Of a DNA stretch of 64,000 nt, positions 1-8,771 are shown piece after piece. The first letter of the stretch is position 1. Each line of letters begins with the position of its first letter. Below the pieces are notes generated by a model. The model saw nothing but the letters and a program-made list of their open reading frames with translations, was not told where the DNA came from and ran no database searches. The stretch comes from Haloarcula japonica DSM 6131 (lineage in GTDB: Archaea; Halobacteriota; Halobacteria; Halobacteriales; Haloarculaceae), in contig NZ_AOLY01000007.1 in assembly GCF_000336635.1 (NCBI RefSeq), positions 1-64,000 of the forward strand. The letters are read 5' to 3'. The position numbers and the translations under genes are program-made.

Positions 1-35
1 TTGCCAGCCCGCTCAGAGATGTGTATAAGAGACAG
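1..35 (+). other. Sequencing adapter left on contig end (not genomic)
   Basis: Positions 17-35 are exactly the 19-base Tn5/Nextera mosaic end (AGATGTGTATAAGAGACAG). Positions 1-16 (TTGCCAGCCCGCTCAG) match the 3' part of the Roche 454 primer B used in Nextera 454-compatible libraries. The junction is exact: the amylase reading frame continues in phase from base 36. This is untrimmed library adapter and should be removed. Any open frame starting inside it is artificial. Confidence 0.96.
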
Positions 36-626
36 GACCTGTTCGACGCGCTCCGTGACATCGGGACTGGGGAGGCACCGGCGACAGCGCTGTTCGAGGC
101 GCTCGACGCGACACCCGAGCGCGGCTATCCCGACCGTGCCGCTCACATGCGGTACGTCGACAACCACGACGAGGACCGCTACATCGACGAGTGCGGGGCC
201 GCGCCGCTGCGGGCGGCCGTCGGAGCCACGTTCACGCTCCCCGGGACCCCGATGATCTACGCAGGACAGGAACGCGGCGTGGAAAAGCAGCGCGGGACGA
301 TGCGCTGGCACGACGGCGACAACGCGCTGACGGACTTCCACCGGCGACTGGTGGACTTGCGAACCGACTACGCTGCGTTACGCGCGCCGGCCGTACGCCC
401 GGTTCTCCACACCGTCGAGACGGACGATGCGGACAGGGTCGTCGCGTACGAGCGCACCGACGGCGACGAGACGTTGGTGGTAGTCCTGCACTTCGGCGAC
501 GGGACGGCGACGGTATCGTTCGATACCCCGGTCGGCGACACTGACCTGCTCAGCGATGACCAGGTCGGCGGCGACGGGACGGTCGAGGTTGGGGATGTCG
601 TCGTGGTACCGGCGGCCGACAGCTAA
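36..626 (+). CDS. GH13 alpha-amylase-family enzyme, C-terminal part (5' truncated)
   Basis: This is the last 196 residues of a glycoside hydrolase family 13 protein; the 5' part is cut by the contig edge. Near the start, RYVDNHDEDR is the conserved GH13 region IV, whose NHD aspartate stabilises the transition state. It is followed by the typical GTPMIYAGQE strand of the TIM barrel and then a C-terminal beta domain. The family hydrolyses or rearranges alpha-glucans. It lies about 100 bases upstream of a MalK-type ATPase and near a GH15 enzyme and a TrmB regulator, so maltodextrin metabolism is likely. The exact specificity (amylase, cyclomaltodextrinase, glucosidase) cannot be told from this fragment. 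Confidence 0.88.
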   Translation, partial: DLFDALRDIGTGEAPATALFEALDATPERGYPDRAAHMRYVDNHDEDRYIDECGAAPLRAAVGATFTLPGTPMIYAGQERGVEKQRGTMRWHDGDNALTDFHRRLVDLRTDYAALRAPAVRPVLHTVETDDADRVVAYERTDGDETLVVVLHFGDGTATVSFDTPVGDTDLLSDDQVGGDGTVEVGDVVVVPAADS

Positions 627-696
627 GCCGGCTGCGCTCACGGACCAAGCGGTGCATCTGCCCGACGCTAGAACTTCTATGAAAAATCCCATCAAA

Positions 697-703
697 CTTA
701 TTA
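697..703 (+). promoter_or_regulatory. TATA box of the ABC ATPase gene
   Basis: CTTATTA lies 25-31 bases before the ATG at 728. This is the spacing expected for a leaderless haloarchaeal transcript. It favours 728 over the in-frame ATG at 707. Confidence 0.6.
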
Positions 704-727
704 GCGATGAGTGTGAGACTCTGTGTA

Positions 728-1894
728 ATGGCGAGTCTCGAACTAGACGGTCTCCGCAAGGAGTTCGACGGCGGCTCCATCGTGGCGGTCGACGACGTCG
801 ACCTGTCCATCGACGATGGGGAGTTCGTAACGGTTGTCGGGCCCTCGGGGTGTGGGAAATCGACGACGCTGCGGATGATTGCCGGGCTCGAACGGCCGAC
901 GAGTGGGCGAATCCGCATCGGCGGCGAGGACGTGACGGACGTTCACGCCCGCAAGCGCGACGTGGCGATGGTCTTTCAGAACTACGCGCTGTACCCGCAC
1001 AAGTCAATCCGGCAGAACATGGCCTTCGGGCTGCGAATGAGCACTGACCTCTCGAAGGCGGAACGCGAAAAGCTGGTCACCGAGACGGCCGAGATGATGG
1101 GCATCGGCGACCTGCTGGATGACACGCCGGACCAGCTCTCGGGCGGCCAGAAACAGCGGGTCGCGCTCGGGCGCGCCATCGTCCGGGAACCGGACGTGTT
1201 CCTCTTCGACGAGCCGCTGTCGAACCTCGACGCGAAGCTCCGGACCACGATGCGAACGGAGATTCAGCGCCTGCAGGAGGAGCTCGGTATCACGGCCGTC
1301 TACGTCACCCACGACCAGGAGGAAGCAATGACGATGGGGGACCGCATCGTCATCCTCAACGACGGGGAACTCCAGCAGGCCGGCCGACCGAAGACGGTGT
1401 ATAACAATCCGACGAACCAGTTCGTCGGCGGCTTCGTCGGTTCGCCCTCGATGAATTTCCTCGACGTGACCGCGGAGCCGTTCGACGGCGGTGTGCGGCT
1501 CACCGGCGCGAACGACGACTTCGTCTATGACCTCACGGGCGGTCGAACCAATGCCTTCGGCGACATCCAGCCCGGCTCGTACGTGCTGGGTGTCCGCCCG
1601 GAACACGTCTCCGTCAGCGATGGCGGTGACCAGAACGCCGTCCCAGCGACGGTCGACGTGCTCGAACCCGTCGGCAGCGACAACTACCTGTATCTCGATC
1701 TGGGTGGGTCACAGACCGGGTTTGAGGGCGACGGCGCGCCGGATTTCATCGCCAGGGTGCGCACCGACGTGGAGCCGGCCATCGGCGACCGCGTGCAGGT
1801 GTCGTTCGATGAGTCCGCGGTTCATCTGTTCGATTCGGAGACCAGCGAGGCAGTCACGCCCGGCGAGGACACGCCCGTCGCAGCACCGCAGTAG
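728..1894 (+). CDS. Sugar ABC transporter ATP-binding protein (MalK/UgpC family)
   Basis: The 388-residue protein powers uptake of a carbohydrate by an ABC importer. Walker A is GPSGCGKST at residues 38-46, the Q-loop is in VFQNYALYP, the signature LSGGQKQR begins at 137, and Walker B is VFLFDEP at 157-163. The H-loop is TAVYVTHDQEEA. About 150 further residues form the TOBE regulatory/sugar-binding domain typical of the MalK/UgpC subfamily. ATG 728 was preferred because a TATA box sits 25-31 bases upstream. The cognate permeases and binding protein are not in the window and are presumably further upstream. The neighbouring GH13, GH15 and TrmB genes suggest a malto-oligosaccharide substrate. 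Confidence 0.93.
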   Translation: MASLELDGLRKEFDGGSIVAVDDVDLSIDDGEFVTVVGPSGCGKSTTLRMIAGLERPTSGRIRIGGEDVTDVHARKRDVAMVFQNYALYPHKSIRQNMAFGLRMSTDLSKAEREKLVTETAEMMGIGDLLDDTPDQLSGGQKQRVALGRAIVREPDVFLFDEPLSNLDAKLRTTMRTEIQRLQEELGITAVYVTHDQEEAMTMGDRIVILNDGELQQAGRPKTVYNNPTNQFVGGFVGSPSMNFLDVTAEPFDGGVRLTGANDDFVYDLTGGRTNAFGDIQPGSYVLGVRPEHVSVSDGGDQNAVPATVDVLEPVGSDNYLYLDLGGSQTGFEGDGAPDFIARVRTDVEPAIGDRVQVSFDESAVHLFDSETSEAVTPGEDTPVAAPQ

Positions 1895-2037
1895 GTCGAT
1901 AGCCAGTGCTCCGCGTTCGAACGTAGTCGCTGTTTTCGACTAGTTATAGAGTCCCTACGGCCAGCCGGTACGCTTTCGAACTCAAGCAGCGAGGTCCGCG
2001 TAAAGAGGTTACCCGCGGACGCTCAGTGACTCGGCGG

Positions 2038-4056
2038 TTACTCGCGGGCGCTCAGCGGTTCGGTAGTGAGCTCCCCGGCGTCAGCGAGGTGGGCGACGGT
2101 TGCCAGTCGGAGCGCGTGGGGCCAGCCGAGCGGCGTGCCACAGTCAGGCGTGCCGTCGTCGAACAGCTGCTCGGGCAGGTAGCCGCTGGACTGAACGAGC
2201 GAGCCACCGGGGAGGATCTCGCCCAGCAGGTCCCGAGAGCGGGCGTAGGCCGCCGCCGCTCGGGTGTCGTCGGCGTCACGCAGGAGCGCGCCCAGCTGAG
2301 CGGCCCCGTTTGCGCCCCACGCTGTCGAGACAGTCCAGATTTTCTCGCGGTCCTGCGAGCCGCGTCGCCAGTCGTCGTCCTCGAAGCGGACGAGACCGCG
2401 GATGTCGCCGGTGTCCCGTTCCAGCCCGTCGAGCGTCGTCTCGATGTGGGTACAGAGCCGGTCGCGAGTCCCCGCGGGCAGGTCGATGGCCTCGGCGGCG
2501 ACGCGACAGGCGGCGGGGAGGGCCAGCGTCGCGGAGTCGAGTCGGTCGTCGATGGCCCCGTCGTGTTCACGAAGGGCGTAGCGGTCACCGGTCCACAGCG
2601 TATCCAGCGAGGACAGCACCGTCTCGGCCTGTGACCGGGCGTGGTCTCGGAGCGTGGCACAGACGGGCGCGCGGGCGACGGCCGCGTAGGCGTGCAGGAA
2701 GGTCGCGGCGGTGTGCGTGAACCGGCCCTGCATGTTCTCCCAGGCGTTCTGGCAGGCGATGGGGAGGCCGTCGTCGGCCAGTGTGTCGTCGATGCTCTCG
2801 ACGGCGCGCCCGAGCGTGGCTTCTATGCGCTCCGGGTCGGCCGGCTCGTCGGTCCGGAGGTACGTCGCGAGGAAGGTGGTGACACTCGCGGTCTGGTCGG
2901 CCTGGTAGTCCGCGTCCGAACCGCTTTCGAGCCGGGCGTTCGCCCAGCCCGGCGCAAGCGTCTCATCGCCGGGCCAGACCCGGTGAGGCCAGCTCCCGTC
3001 CGGTTGCTGGGTGCGGCAGTAGAATTCAGCAGAGCGCTGGTGCCACGCATCAAGTCCCAGGTCGAACGTCCCGTCGGCTTCGAGCAGGAACGCGGATATC
3101 TCGGCGTCGTCGCGGAACCACGTGTAGCCGTACCCGCCGGAGGTGACGTAGTACGGGTCGAAGTCCGGCGCGGCGATTCTGGCCCCGTTCGTGGCTGAAA
3201 GCAGCGAGAGGACGCGGAGATCGGCCACGACGCTCTCGCGGCTCGGCGTGTCCGCAGGCACAGTCCACTGGCGCTGTGCCTGGCCCGCTTCGAGCAGCGT
3301 CTCAGAAGTATAGTGGTCGCTCACCAGCCGGTCGATGGTCGACAGCGCCGCGTCACGGCCGATGTCGTTCGTGTCAGTCAGCAGTGTCGTCAGCGTGACG
3401 CCCTTGTCGACAAAGGGTGCGGACAGCAGGACACTACCAGTCAGCGTCGTATCCTCGTACCGGCGCTCCCCGGTTGCTCGGGGGAACGAGACCGGGTCGT
3501 CGTCGACGAGTTCGGGGAACCGCTCGGGGATTTGGCCCTGAACGGCGTCAAGTTCGGTAGAGACACCGACGAAGTCGTGTTCGGACCGGTGGTAGGCCTC
3601 GACGGTGTTTCCGTGCATCAGCAGGCTCTGTCGGCCGTCCCGCCCGTCGGGTGCGAAATCGACGAACGCCCGAAGCGATACGTCAGTGGGTGCGTCGCCA
3701 CGAAGTTCGAACCGGGTGACGTGAGCCTGCTCGATGGTGCAGTCCGTCTGGACGACGGCCCAATCGCCGCAGTCGTGGATGGTCTCGACGACGCCTGCGT
3801 CACCGCGATACCGCTGGTCGGCGTCGGCGCTGAACCACGTCGTCGAACCCGTGTCGATACCGAACCGCGAGCGGTCGATCCCCGTGAGCCCACACAGCGG
3901 ATAGGAGTAGTCCCGCAGTGAGCCGTCGCTGTCGACGTGGACCAGTCTGCTGTCGAGTCCGGAGAAAGTACCCGTCGTAGAACGGAACTCGCCCGGGAAC
4001 TGGTGACGGCGGTCCCGGGTCCGCTTGAAGTCGTTAAGTGCCGTCCGGAGCGTCAT
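2038..4056 (-). CDS. GH15 glucoamylase-like glucan 1,4-alpha-glucosidase
   Basis: The 672-residue protein has an N-terminal beta-sandwich (about 1-270) followed by an (alpha/alpha)6 barrel. The architecture fits prokaryotic GH15 enzymes, which release glucose from the non-reducing ends of alpha-glucans. Recognisable barrel motifs are GYGYTWFRDD, the TQQPDGSWPHRVW segment and a late PEQLFDDGTP motif that carries a glutamate in the usual GH15 position. No signal peptide is visible, so it probably acts in the cytoplasm on imported dextrins or stored glycogen. It is divergent from the TrmB gene across 175 bases, suggesting shared control. A trehalase-type GH15 specificity cannot be excluded. Confidence 0.88.
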   Translation of the reverse strand: MTLRTALNDFKRTRDRRHQFPGEFRSTTGTFSGLDSRLVHVDSDGSLRDYSYPLCGLTGIDRSRFGIDTGSTTWFSADADQRYRGDAGVVETIHDCGDWAVVQTDCTIEQAHVTRFELRGDAPTDVSLRAFVDFAPDGRDGRQSLLMHGNTVEAYHRSEHDFVGVSTELDAVQGQIPERFPELVDDDPVSFPRATGERRYEDTTLTGSVLLSAPFVDKGVTLTTLLTDTNDIGRDAALSTIDRLVSDHYTSETLLEAGQAQRQWTVPADTPSRESVVADLRVLSLLSATNGARIAAPDFDPYYVTSGGYGYTWFRDDAEISAFLLEADGTFDLGLDAWHQRSAEFYCRTQQPDGSWPHRVWPGDETLAPGWANARLESGSDADYQADQTASVTTFLATYLRTDEPADPERIEATLGRAVESIDDTLADDGLPIACQNAWENMQGRFTHTAATFLHAYAAVARAPVCATLRDHARSQAETVLSSLDTLWTGDRYALREHDGAIDDRLDSATLALPAACRVAAEAIDLPAGTRDRLCTHIETTLDGLERDTGDIRGLVRFEDDDWRRGSQDREKIWTVSTAWGANGAAQLGALLRDADDTRAAAAYARSRDLLGEILPGGSLVQSSGYLPEQLFDDGTPDCGTPLGWPHALRLATVAHLADAGELTTEPLSARE

Positions 4057-4080
4057 TGATGAGAGACACCACTGCGGGGA

Positions 4081-4088
4081 ATATAAAA
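4081..4088 (-). promoter_or_regulatory. TATA box of the GH15 gene
   Basis: On the minus strand TTTTATAT lies 25-32 bases before the ATG at 4056, so the transcript is predicted to be leaderless. It sits in the 175-base divergent region shared with the TrmB gene, where TrmB would be expected to act. Confidence 0.65.
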
Positions 4089-4231
4089 TATGGTGTAATA
4101 GTTTTTCATTCTTGTGAACGGTGGTGGTGGGCTAGTCGACGATACGGTTCCGTTGAGGCGGCTTCGGGGGCGTTGGTGGGCCATACAGCACCGAAACACA
4201 GTTATCCGCCGCCGTTACCAGATGTGAACAG

Positions 4232-5284
4232 ATGGACGATTCGACTCTCAGGGACAGGCTGGAGCAACTGGGCCTGTCGGAGAAGGAAGTCGACACGTAC
4301 CTGTCGATTCTCGGCAGCGGCGAGGCCACGGCCAGCGAAATCGCCGACGACACCGGAGTCTCCAAACGGTACGTCTACAGCATCAGTGAATCGCTCGAAG
4401 ACCGCGGGTTCGTCGAGGTCAACGACCACGTCGTGCCCACGACGATACGCGCCCGGCCGCCCGAGGAGGTCATCGACGCCCTGACCGACCGGCTAGAAGA
4501 GATGAGCGGGGCGCTCGATTCCCGATACTCGTCGAGTGCGCGGGAACCCCAGCAGTTCGACGTCATCAAGTCGCGGGTGACAGTCATCAAGCGACTCACG
4601 GAGTACATCAGAAACGCGGAACGGGAGATCATGCTGTCGGTTCCCCAGCAATACCTCCCGGAGATCTCGGAGGAACTGGCCGCGGCCGTCGACCGGGGCG
4701 TCCTCGTAATGCTGGTCGTCAGTAGCGCCGACGGCTTGCGTCCGGATGACGCGAGTGGGCTGGCCTCCGTGGTCCGGTCCTGGGATCAGCCGATGCCGAT
4801 AATGCTCACCGTCGACGCTCAGTTCGGCCTCGTCTCTCCAACCGAAATGGTGACACGCACCAACTCCGACCAGCGCGCCATCGCCTTCGTCCAGCAACAG
4901 CTCGTCCCCGTGTTGTCTGGGTCGTTCCTCGGGAACTACTGGCTGATGGCCACCGAGGAGACCGTCACCGACCCGGCCCCGCTCCCGGCCACTTACCACG
5001 ATTTCCGCCACGCCGTCCTCCAGGCGACGCTTCACCTGCGCGCGGGCCACGATGTGCAAGTCTCTGCGGAAGTGCGACCGGTGCAGGCCGAGGACGACAC
5101 CACTCATATCGAAGGGGTCGTCGTCGAGACGAAACAGGGAGTGGCCGAGCCACAGACCAACTCCTACCCCATCGAACACACGCTGCTTGTGGACATCGGC
5201 GACCGGACGGTCTCGCTTGGCGGCTCCGGGTCGTTCATTGAGGACTACGAAACCGACGAGGTCACGCTCTCGCTGGCCGAGTGA
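4232..5284 (+). CDS. TrmB-family sugar-responsive transcriptional regulator
   Basis: The 350-residue protein begins with a winged helix-turn-helix (about 1-75; LGLSEKEVDTYLSIL, then ASEIADDTGVSKRYVYSI). A short coiled linker follows, then a TrmB-type effector domain (about 105-245) and a C-terminal beta-rich extension. TrmB proteins bind sugars and repress or activate sugar transport and glycolytic genes in archaea. Its position divergent from the GH15 gene and beside a MalK-type ATPase makes local control of glucan use the simplest role. Some haloarchaeal TrmB proteins act globally on central metabolism, which cannot be judged here. A weak GTTATC TATA element lies 25-31 bases upstream. Confidence 0.87.
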   Translation: MDDSTLRDRLEQLGLSEKEVDTYLSILGSGEATASEIADDTGVSKRYVYSISESLEDRGFVEVNDHVVPTTIRARPPEEVIDALTDRLEEMSGALDSRYSSSAREPQQFDVIKSRVTVIKRLTEYIRNAEREIMLSVPQQYLPEISEELAAAVDRGVLVMLVVSSADGLRPDDASGLASVVRSWDQPMPIMLTVDAQFGLVSPTEMVTRTNSDQRAIAFVQQQLVPVLSGSFLGNYWLMATEETVTDPAPLPATYHDFRHAVLQATLHLRAGHDVQVSAEVRPVQAEDDTTHIEGVVVETKQGVAEPQTNSYPIEHTLLVDIGDRTVSLGGSGSFIEDYETDEVTLSLAE

Positions 5285-5327
5285 CGAGAGCCGACCCACC
5301 GGCAGCTAGAGGGGTCGAACCGACGAC

Positions 5328-5831
5328 TCAGTTACGCTGGCTCGGGTCCGGCCAGCGATAGATGACGTACGTTTCCGACGCCGGTTCATCCACGGGGTTC
5401 CAGACGAGCCAAAGCGTCGCATCGCCCAGGTCCAGGTGCTCCCCGCTACCGATGCCGGTGAACTGCCCCCGATGGATCGTAATTTGGGTCCCCGACGTAA
5501 TCCGTGTCGAGGCCTGTGCCCGTATCGGGTCGCTGGCCAGCGTCACGTCGCTGCCGTCGGAGCTTTTTGCGCCCGACACGACGACAGTGAGGGTATCCCG
5601 GTAGACGGTTTCACCGCTGCTGAAGCTGAGGTTCAGATACTCCCCGTTGCCAGTGGTTCGCTCGCTGTAGTCGGCCACGATAGCGACCTGGGGTGCCTGC
5701 GTAGGCTGTTGCTCGCTGAAGCCGAGCGCGAACACGCCGATAGTGGCGGCGAGAATTGCAACAATGCCGACGAGGATAACAACACCAATGACTGGGCTCA
5801 CGGCCCGACTTCGCCCATCTACCCGACTCAT
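5328..5831 (-). CDS. Archaeal type IV pilin-like protein
   Basis: This 167-residue protein has a class III (prepilin) signal: a short basic N-terminus, then SPVIGVVILVGIVAILAA, a hydrophobic helix at about 12-36. This is the archaeal type IV pilin N domain processed by PibD-type peptidase just before the hydrophobic stretch. The remainder is a small beta-rich head with no cysteines. Such pilins form adhesion filaments or are minor pilins. No PilB/PilC genes are adjacent, so it is probably an orphan pilin that uses an assembly system encoded elsewhere. A TATA-like CTTTTATATA lies about 20-30 bases upstream. Confidence 0.85.
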   Translation of the reverse strand: MSRVDGRSRAVSPVIGVVILVGIVAILAATIGVFALGFSEQQPTQAPQVAIVADYSERTTGNGEYLNLSFSSGETVYRDTLTVVVSGAKSSDGSDVTLASDPIRAQASTRITSGTQITIHRGQFTGIGSGEHLDLGDATLWLVWNPVDEPASETYVIYRWPDPSQRN

Positions 5832-5909
5832 TGACCACAGGTGAGAACTGGGTATATAAAAGGAACAGCGTCGACTCAGCGTTCGATATCCGGCCGCGAA
5901 ACCGCTCGG

Positions 5910-6908
5910 TTACGCTGTCGGGAAGAGCGTCTCGGGGAGGTCGCCCGGCAGGTCGTCGCGGTCGTGGTCGGCCTCGAAGTCGGGGTCGGGACCCATCGGG
6001 ATGATGCGCTTCGGGCTCACGTCGGGGTGCGTGGTGTAGTAATGCTCCGTGATGTGGTCCATGTTCACCGTCTCGGCGACATCGGGGAGCTGGTAGAGGT
6101 CCCGGAGGTACGGCCAGAGGTTATCGTACTCGCGGATGAGCTTGTGGTTGCACATGAAGTGGGTGTGGTACACTTCGTCGAAGCGCACGAGCGTCGTGAA
6201 CATGCAGATGTCCGCCTCCGTCAGGCGGTCACCGGCGAGGAATCGCTGGTCTTCGAGGACAACGTCCCAGTGGTCCAGGGCGTCAAACAACTCTTCGACG
6301 GCCTCGTCGTAGGCCGACTGGCTGTTCGCGAAGCCACTCCGATAGACGCCGTTGTTGATCGGCTCGTAGATGTCGTCGATGATGCGGTCGACCTCGTCCT
6401 GATAGCCCTCGGGATAGAGGTCAACATCGTTGTCAGACACGTCGTCGAACTCGGTGTCGAGCATCCGGAGGATTTCCTCGGACTCGTTGTTGACGATGGT
6501 CTCTTCCTGCTTGTCCCACAGCACCGGGACCGTCACGCGGCCAGTGGTGTCGGGGTCGGCCGCGACGTAGACCTCGCGGAGGTAGTCCGACCCGTTGACC
6601 GTATCCGGCGTGCAGCCGTCCTTCTCGGGCGTGAACTGCCAGCCGTCCTCGCCGCGGAAGGGGTCGACGTAGTCGACGGTGATAGCGTCTTCGAGCCCCA
6701 GGAGCTTCCGGGCGACCAGAACCCGGTGAGCCCACGGGCAGGCGCGGCAGGCGTACAGGTGGTACCGGCCCGCCTCGGGCTGGAACCGCGCGTCGGGGTC
6801 GTCCTCGACCCGGTCACGGAAGGTGGTGTCCTGCCGGTCGAAAGCCCCGTCCTCGTCCGTCGTTTCGTACGCGTCGGTCCGCCACTCGCCGTCGACGAGC
6901 ATGTTCAT
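5910..6908 (-). CDS. Glutathionyl-hydroquinone reductase-like protein (Xi-class GST family)
   Basis: The 332-residue protein matches the YqjG/ECM4 family in length and architecture: an N-terminal thioredoxin fold and a C-terminal all-helical GST domain. The catalytic motif RACPWAH (about 74-80) carries the nucleophilic cysteine used to reduce glutathionyl-hydroquinones. [20 protein letters not shown] and [10 protein letters not shown] are typical family segments. Haloarchaea are known to use gamma-glutamylcysteine rather than glutathione, so the natural thiol partner is probably gamma-glutamylcysteine (inference). ATG 6908 was kept; an in-frame ATG two codons later is equally possible. A TATA-like CTTTTAGG lies 25-33 bases upstream. 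Confidence 0.9.
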   Translation of the reverse strand: MNMLVDGEWRTDAYETTDEDGAFDRQDTTFRDRVEDDPDARFQPEAGRYHLYACRACPWAHRVLVARKLLGLEDAITVDYVDPFRGEDGWQFTPEKDGCTPDTVNGSDYLREVYVAADPDTTGRVTVPVLWDKQEETIVNNESEEILRMLDTEFDDVSDNDVDLYPEGYQDEVDRIIDDIYEPINNGVYRSGFANSQSAYDEAVEELFDALDHWDVVLEDQRFLAGDRLTEADICMFTTLVRFDEVYHTHFMCNHKLIREYDNLWPYLRDLYQLPDVAETVNMDHITEHYYTTHPDVSPKRIIPMGPDPDFEADHDRDDLPGDLPETLFPTA

Positions 6909-7118
6909 TGGTTACCGTCCGTAGGCGCGCGAAGCCTAAAAGAGCGCGGTGACAGCGGTGTTACTGGGACAGTACTGCGATATACACAGGCATCACAGTA
7001 CCGTTCAGTTTGGGCCCGTTCACGGTTGCGAGCCGGTGTATGGGATACCACGACACGCCGCCGGGCGGGTTCGAAGCCCTTATTGGGCCGCTCGGCGACG
7101 TATTCTCCAAGAGTACCT

Positions 7119-7652
7119 ATGTCGGACAAACCCGCCTCAATGTACCGGGACATCGACAAGCCCGCGTACACCCGACGCGAATACATCACAGGCATTCCCG
7201 GGTCGAAGATCGCACAGCACAAGATGGGCCGCAAACAGAAGGACGCCGACGAGTACCCCGTCCAGATCAGCCTCATCGTCGAGGAGACCGTCCAGCTCCG
7301 TCACGGCTCGCTGGAGGCGTCTCGCCTGTCGGCCAACCGCCACATGATCAAGGAGCTCGGCGAAGAGGGCGACTACAAGATGATGCTGCGGAAGTTCCCC
7401 CACCAAGTCCTGCGTGAGAACAAGCAGGCGACCGGTGCCGGGGCCGACCGTGTCTCCGACGGGATGCGTGCCGCCTTCGGGAAAATCGTCGGCACCGCCG
7501 CCCGCGTTCAGGCTGGCGAACAGCTCTTCACTGCTTACTGCAACGTCGAGGACGCAGAGCACGTCAAGGAAGCGTTCCGCCGTGCCTACAACAAGATTAC
7601 GCCCTCTTGCCGCATCAAGGTCGAGCGGGGCGAAGAACTGCTGATCGCGTAA
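7119..7652 (+). CDS. rpl10e: 50S ribosomal protein L10e (uL16)
   Basis: The 177-residue protein is the archaeal/eukaryotic L10e form of uL16. It binds 23S rRNA near the peptidyl-transferase centre and the tRNA entry site. Conserved stretches include [42 protein letters not shown] and [22 protein letters not shown] 7119 gives the expected family length; much longer in-frame extensions upstream are antisense to the preceding gene and not real. A CTTATT TATA element at about 7078 implies a very short leader. The last codons and the following bases are partly duplicated just downstream. Confidence 0.97.
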   Translation: MSDKPASMYRDIDKPAYTRREYITGIPGSKIAQHKMGRKQKDADEYPVQISLIVEETVQLRHGSLEASRLSANRHMIKELGEEGDYKMMLRKFPHQVLRENKQATGAGADRVSDGMRAAFGKIVGTAARVQAGEQLFTAYCNVEDAEHVKEAFRRAYNKITPSCRIKVERGEELLIA

Positions 7653-7741
7653 GTCAATCAGCAACGTCTTCTCACCGTTTGCAGAACACGGCGAAGAACT
7701 GCGTATCGCGTAAGTCGGACAGCGGCGTTCGCTCACCGTTC
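7630..7741 (+). repeat. Imperfect tandem duplication of the L10e gene end
   Basis: The 51 bases at 7630-7680, covering codons for GEELLIA, the stop and 26 bases beyond, recur at 7691-7741 with 40 of 51 matches by hand alignment and a 61-base period. The second copy still reads GEELRIA-stop in the same sense but has no gene attached. It looks like an old local duplication or a remnant of recombination. Confidence 0.8.
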
Positions 7742-7897
7742 GTACGGTGGAACAACCGCCCGACTTCGTTTTTCAGCGCCGCTCCGAAAAGTCCCGAGTA
7801 ACGTCCCAGTTGCTGGATGGCGCAGGTACCTCCACTTTCTTGTTTCATGTTACCATTACCCACAATACTCTTGCACCCGTCCCGCGTACCTCCGCGT

Positions 7898-8095
7898 ATG
7901 GTACTCCGACTCGCACTCCTGGCCCTCGGCGTCCTCGAACTGCTCCGGCCCCGGAAGGTCGTTGACTTCTGGATGGGACTCGCGACGACAGATGGCGACG
8001 AGATTAACCTACGCCCGTGGGTGTACAGCGCCGCCCGCGTCGAAGGCGCGCTTCTCGTGCTGTGGGTGCTCCGGCGGCGTCGTAGCGGCGAGTGA
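7898..8095 (+). CDS. Small membrane protein, 65 residues
   Basis: The predicted protein begins MVLRLALLALGVLELL, a hydrophobic helix, continues with an amphipathic charged middle (RPRKVVDFWMGLAT) and ends with a second hydrophobic stretch (VEGALLVLWVL) capped by arginines. This is a two-helix membrane hairpin of unknown function. The proline-rich in-frame sequence upstream is unlike haloarchaeal protein, which supports the ATG at 7898. It is flanked by L10e and a UspA gene on the opposite strand. Confidence 0.6.
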   Translation: MVLRLALLALGVLELLRPRKVVDFWMGLATTDGDEINLRPWVYSAARVEGALLVLWVLRRRRSGE

Positions 8096-8162
8096 CTCGG
8101 CAAAGTAACTGGGCAACGATCGCCACACCACACTGCTGACCGGCACTACTACCGGTTGCCCG

Positions 8163-8594
8163 CTACGTATCGTCAGATAGCCGGACCGTCAACACCGGCG
8201 CGTCCGCTGTCCGGACGACCTTCTCAGTGACGCTCCCCAGCAGAAACCGGTCCAGACCGCTCCGGCCGTGGGTTCCCATGACGATCATATCGACACCCGT
8301 AGTCTCGGCGTAGTCGATAATCTCCTCGTACGGATCGCCCATTCGGTGCTCGGCGACAACGGCCGCACCGTGGTCGGCAATATCGTCGACAGTCTCATCG
8401 ATGACTTGTTCAGTCTGTTCCTGCAGCGATTCGATAGTCGTTGCTTCTGCCGCGGCGCTCCCGAGATACGTCGAATCGACAACAGAGAGCACGTGTATCG
8501 ACGCGTCGTGCGTCTCCGCCAGTTCGAGCGCGTGTGCGAGCGCCTCGTCTGCACCGTCACTCCCGTCAGTCGGAAAGAGAATATCGCCGTACAC
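8163..8594 (-). CDS. Universal stress protein, UspA family
   Basis: The 143-residue single-domain protein has the alpha/beta Usp fold. ILFPTDGSDGADEAL forms the first strand and helix, and GTHGRSGLDRFLLGS is a full ATP-binding G-2X-G-9X-G-S motif. Such proteins bind ATP and act as dimers in stress or energy responses; the specific role is unknown. The start is GTG at 8594. A TATA-like AAGTATATT lies about 22-30 bases before it, and longer frames upstream read through that promoter into unrelated antisense sequence. Confidence 0.9.
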   Translation of the reverse strand: MYGDILFPTDGSDGADEALAHALELAETHDASIHVLSVVDSTYLGSAAAEATTIESLQEQTEQVIDETVDDIADHGAAVVAEHRMGDPYEEIIDYAETTGVDMIVMGTHGRSGLDRFLLGSVTEKVVRTADAPVLTVRLSDDT

Positions 8595-8771
8595 GCGTGG
8601 CCTATTTTTCCCCAATATACTTAGTATTTGTCTGACAATTTCGAATATAGTCCTGTATTCATCCACTCTACCCGTTATTCTGCGGATTGTGGTGGCCGGA
8701 GCGCGGCACGCGACAGGGCTTCGACTGTGTGGCTGCGAGCGTGTTTTATTCCTCCACGACAACGAAAATCC

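Noticed and set aside
1-255. Open frame starting within the first 20 bases
   Set aside because: Its first codons come from sequencing adapter. The correct frame from base 36 encodes GH13 sequence.
7060-7095. tRNA-like T-arm (GGGTTCGAAGCCC) upstream of L10e
   Set aside because: The stem is only three pairs beyond the loop and no acceptor, D or anticodon arms can be built around it.
5841-7118. Long open frame on the plus strand leading into the L10e gene
   Set aside because: It runs antisense through the GST-like gene and its sequence does not resemble L10e. Such antisense frames are common in GC-rich haloarchaeal DNA; L10e has the right length from 7119.
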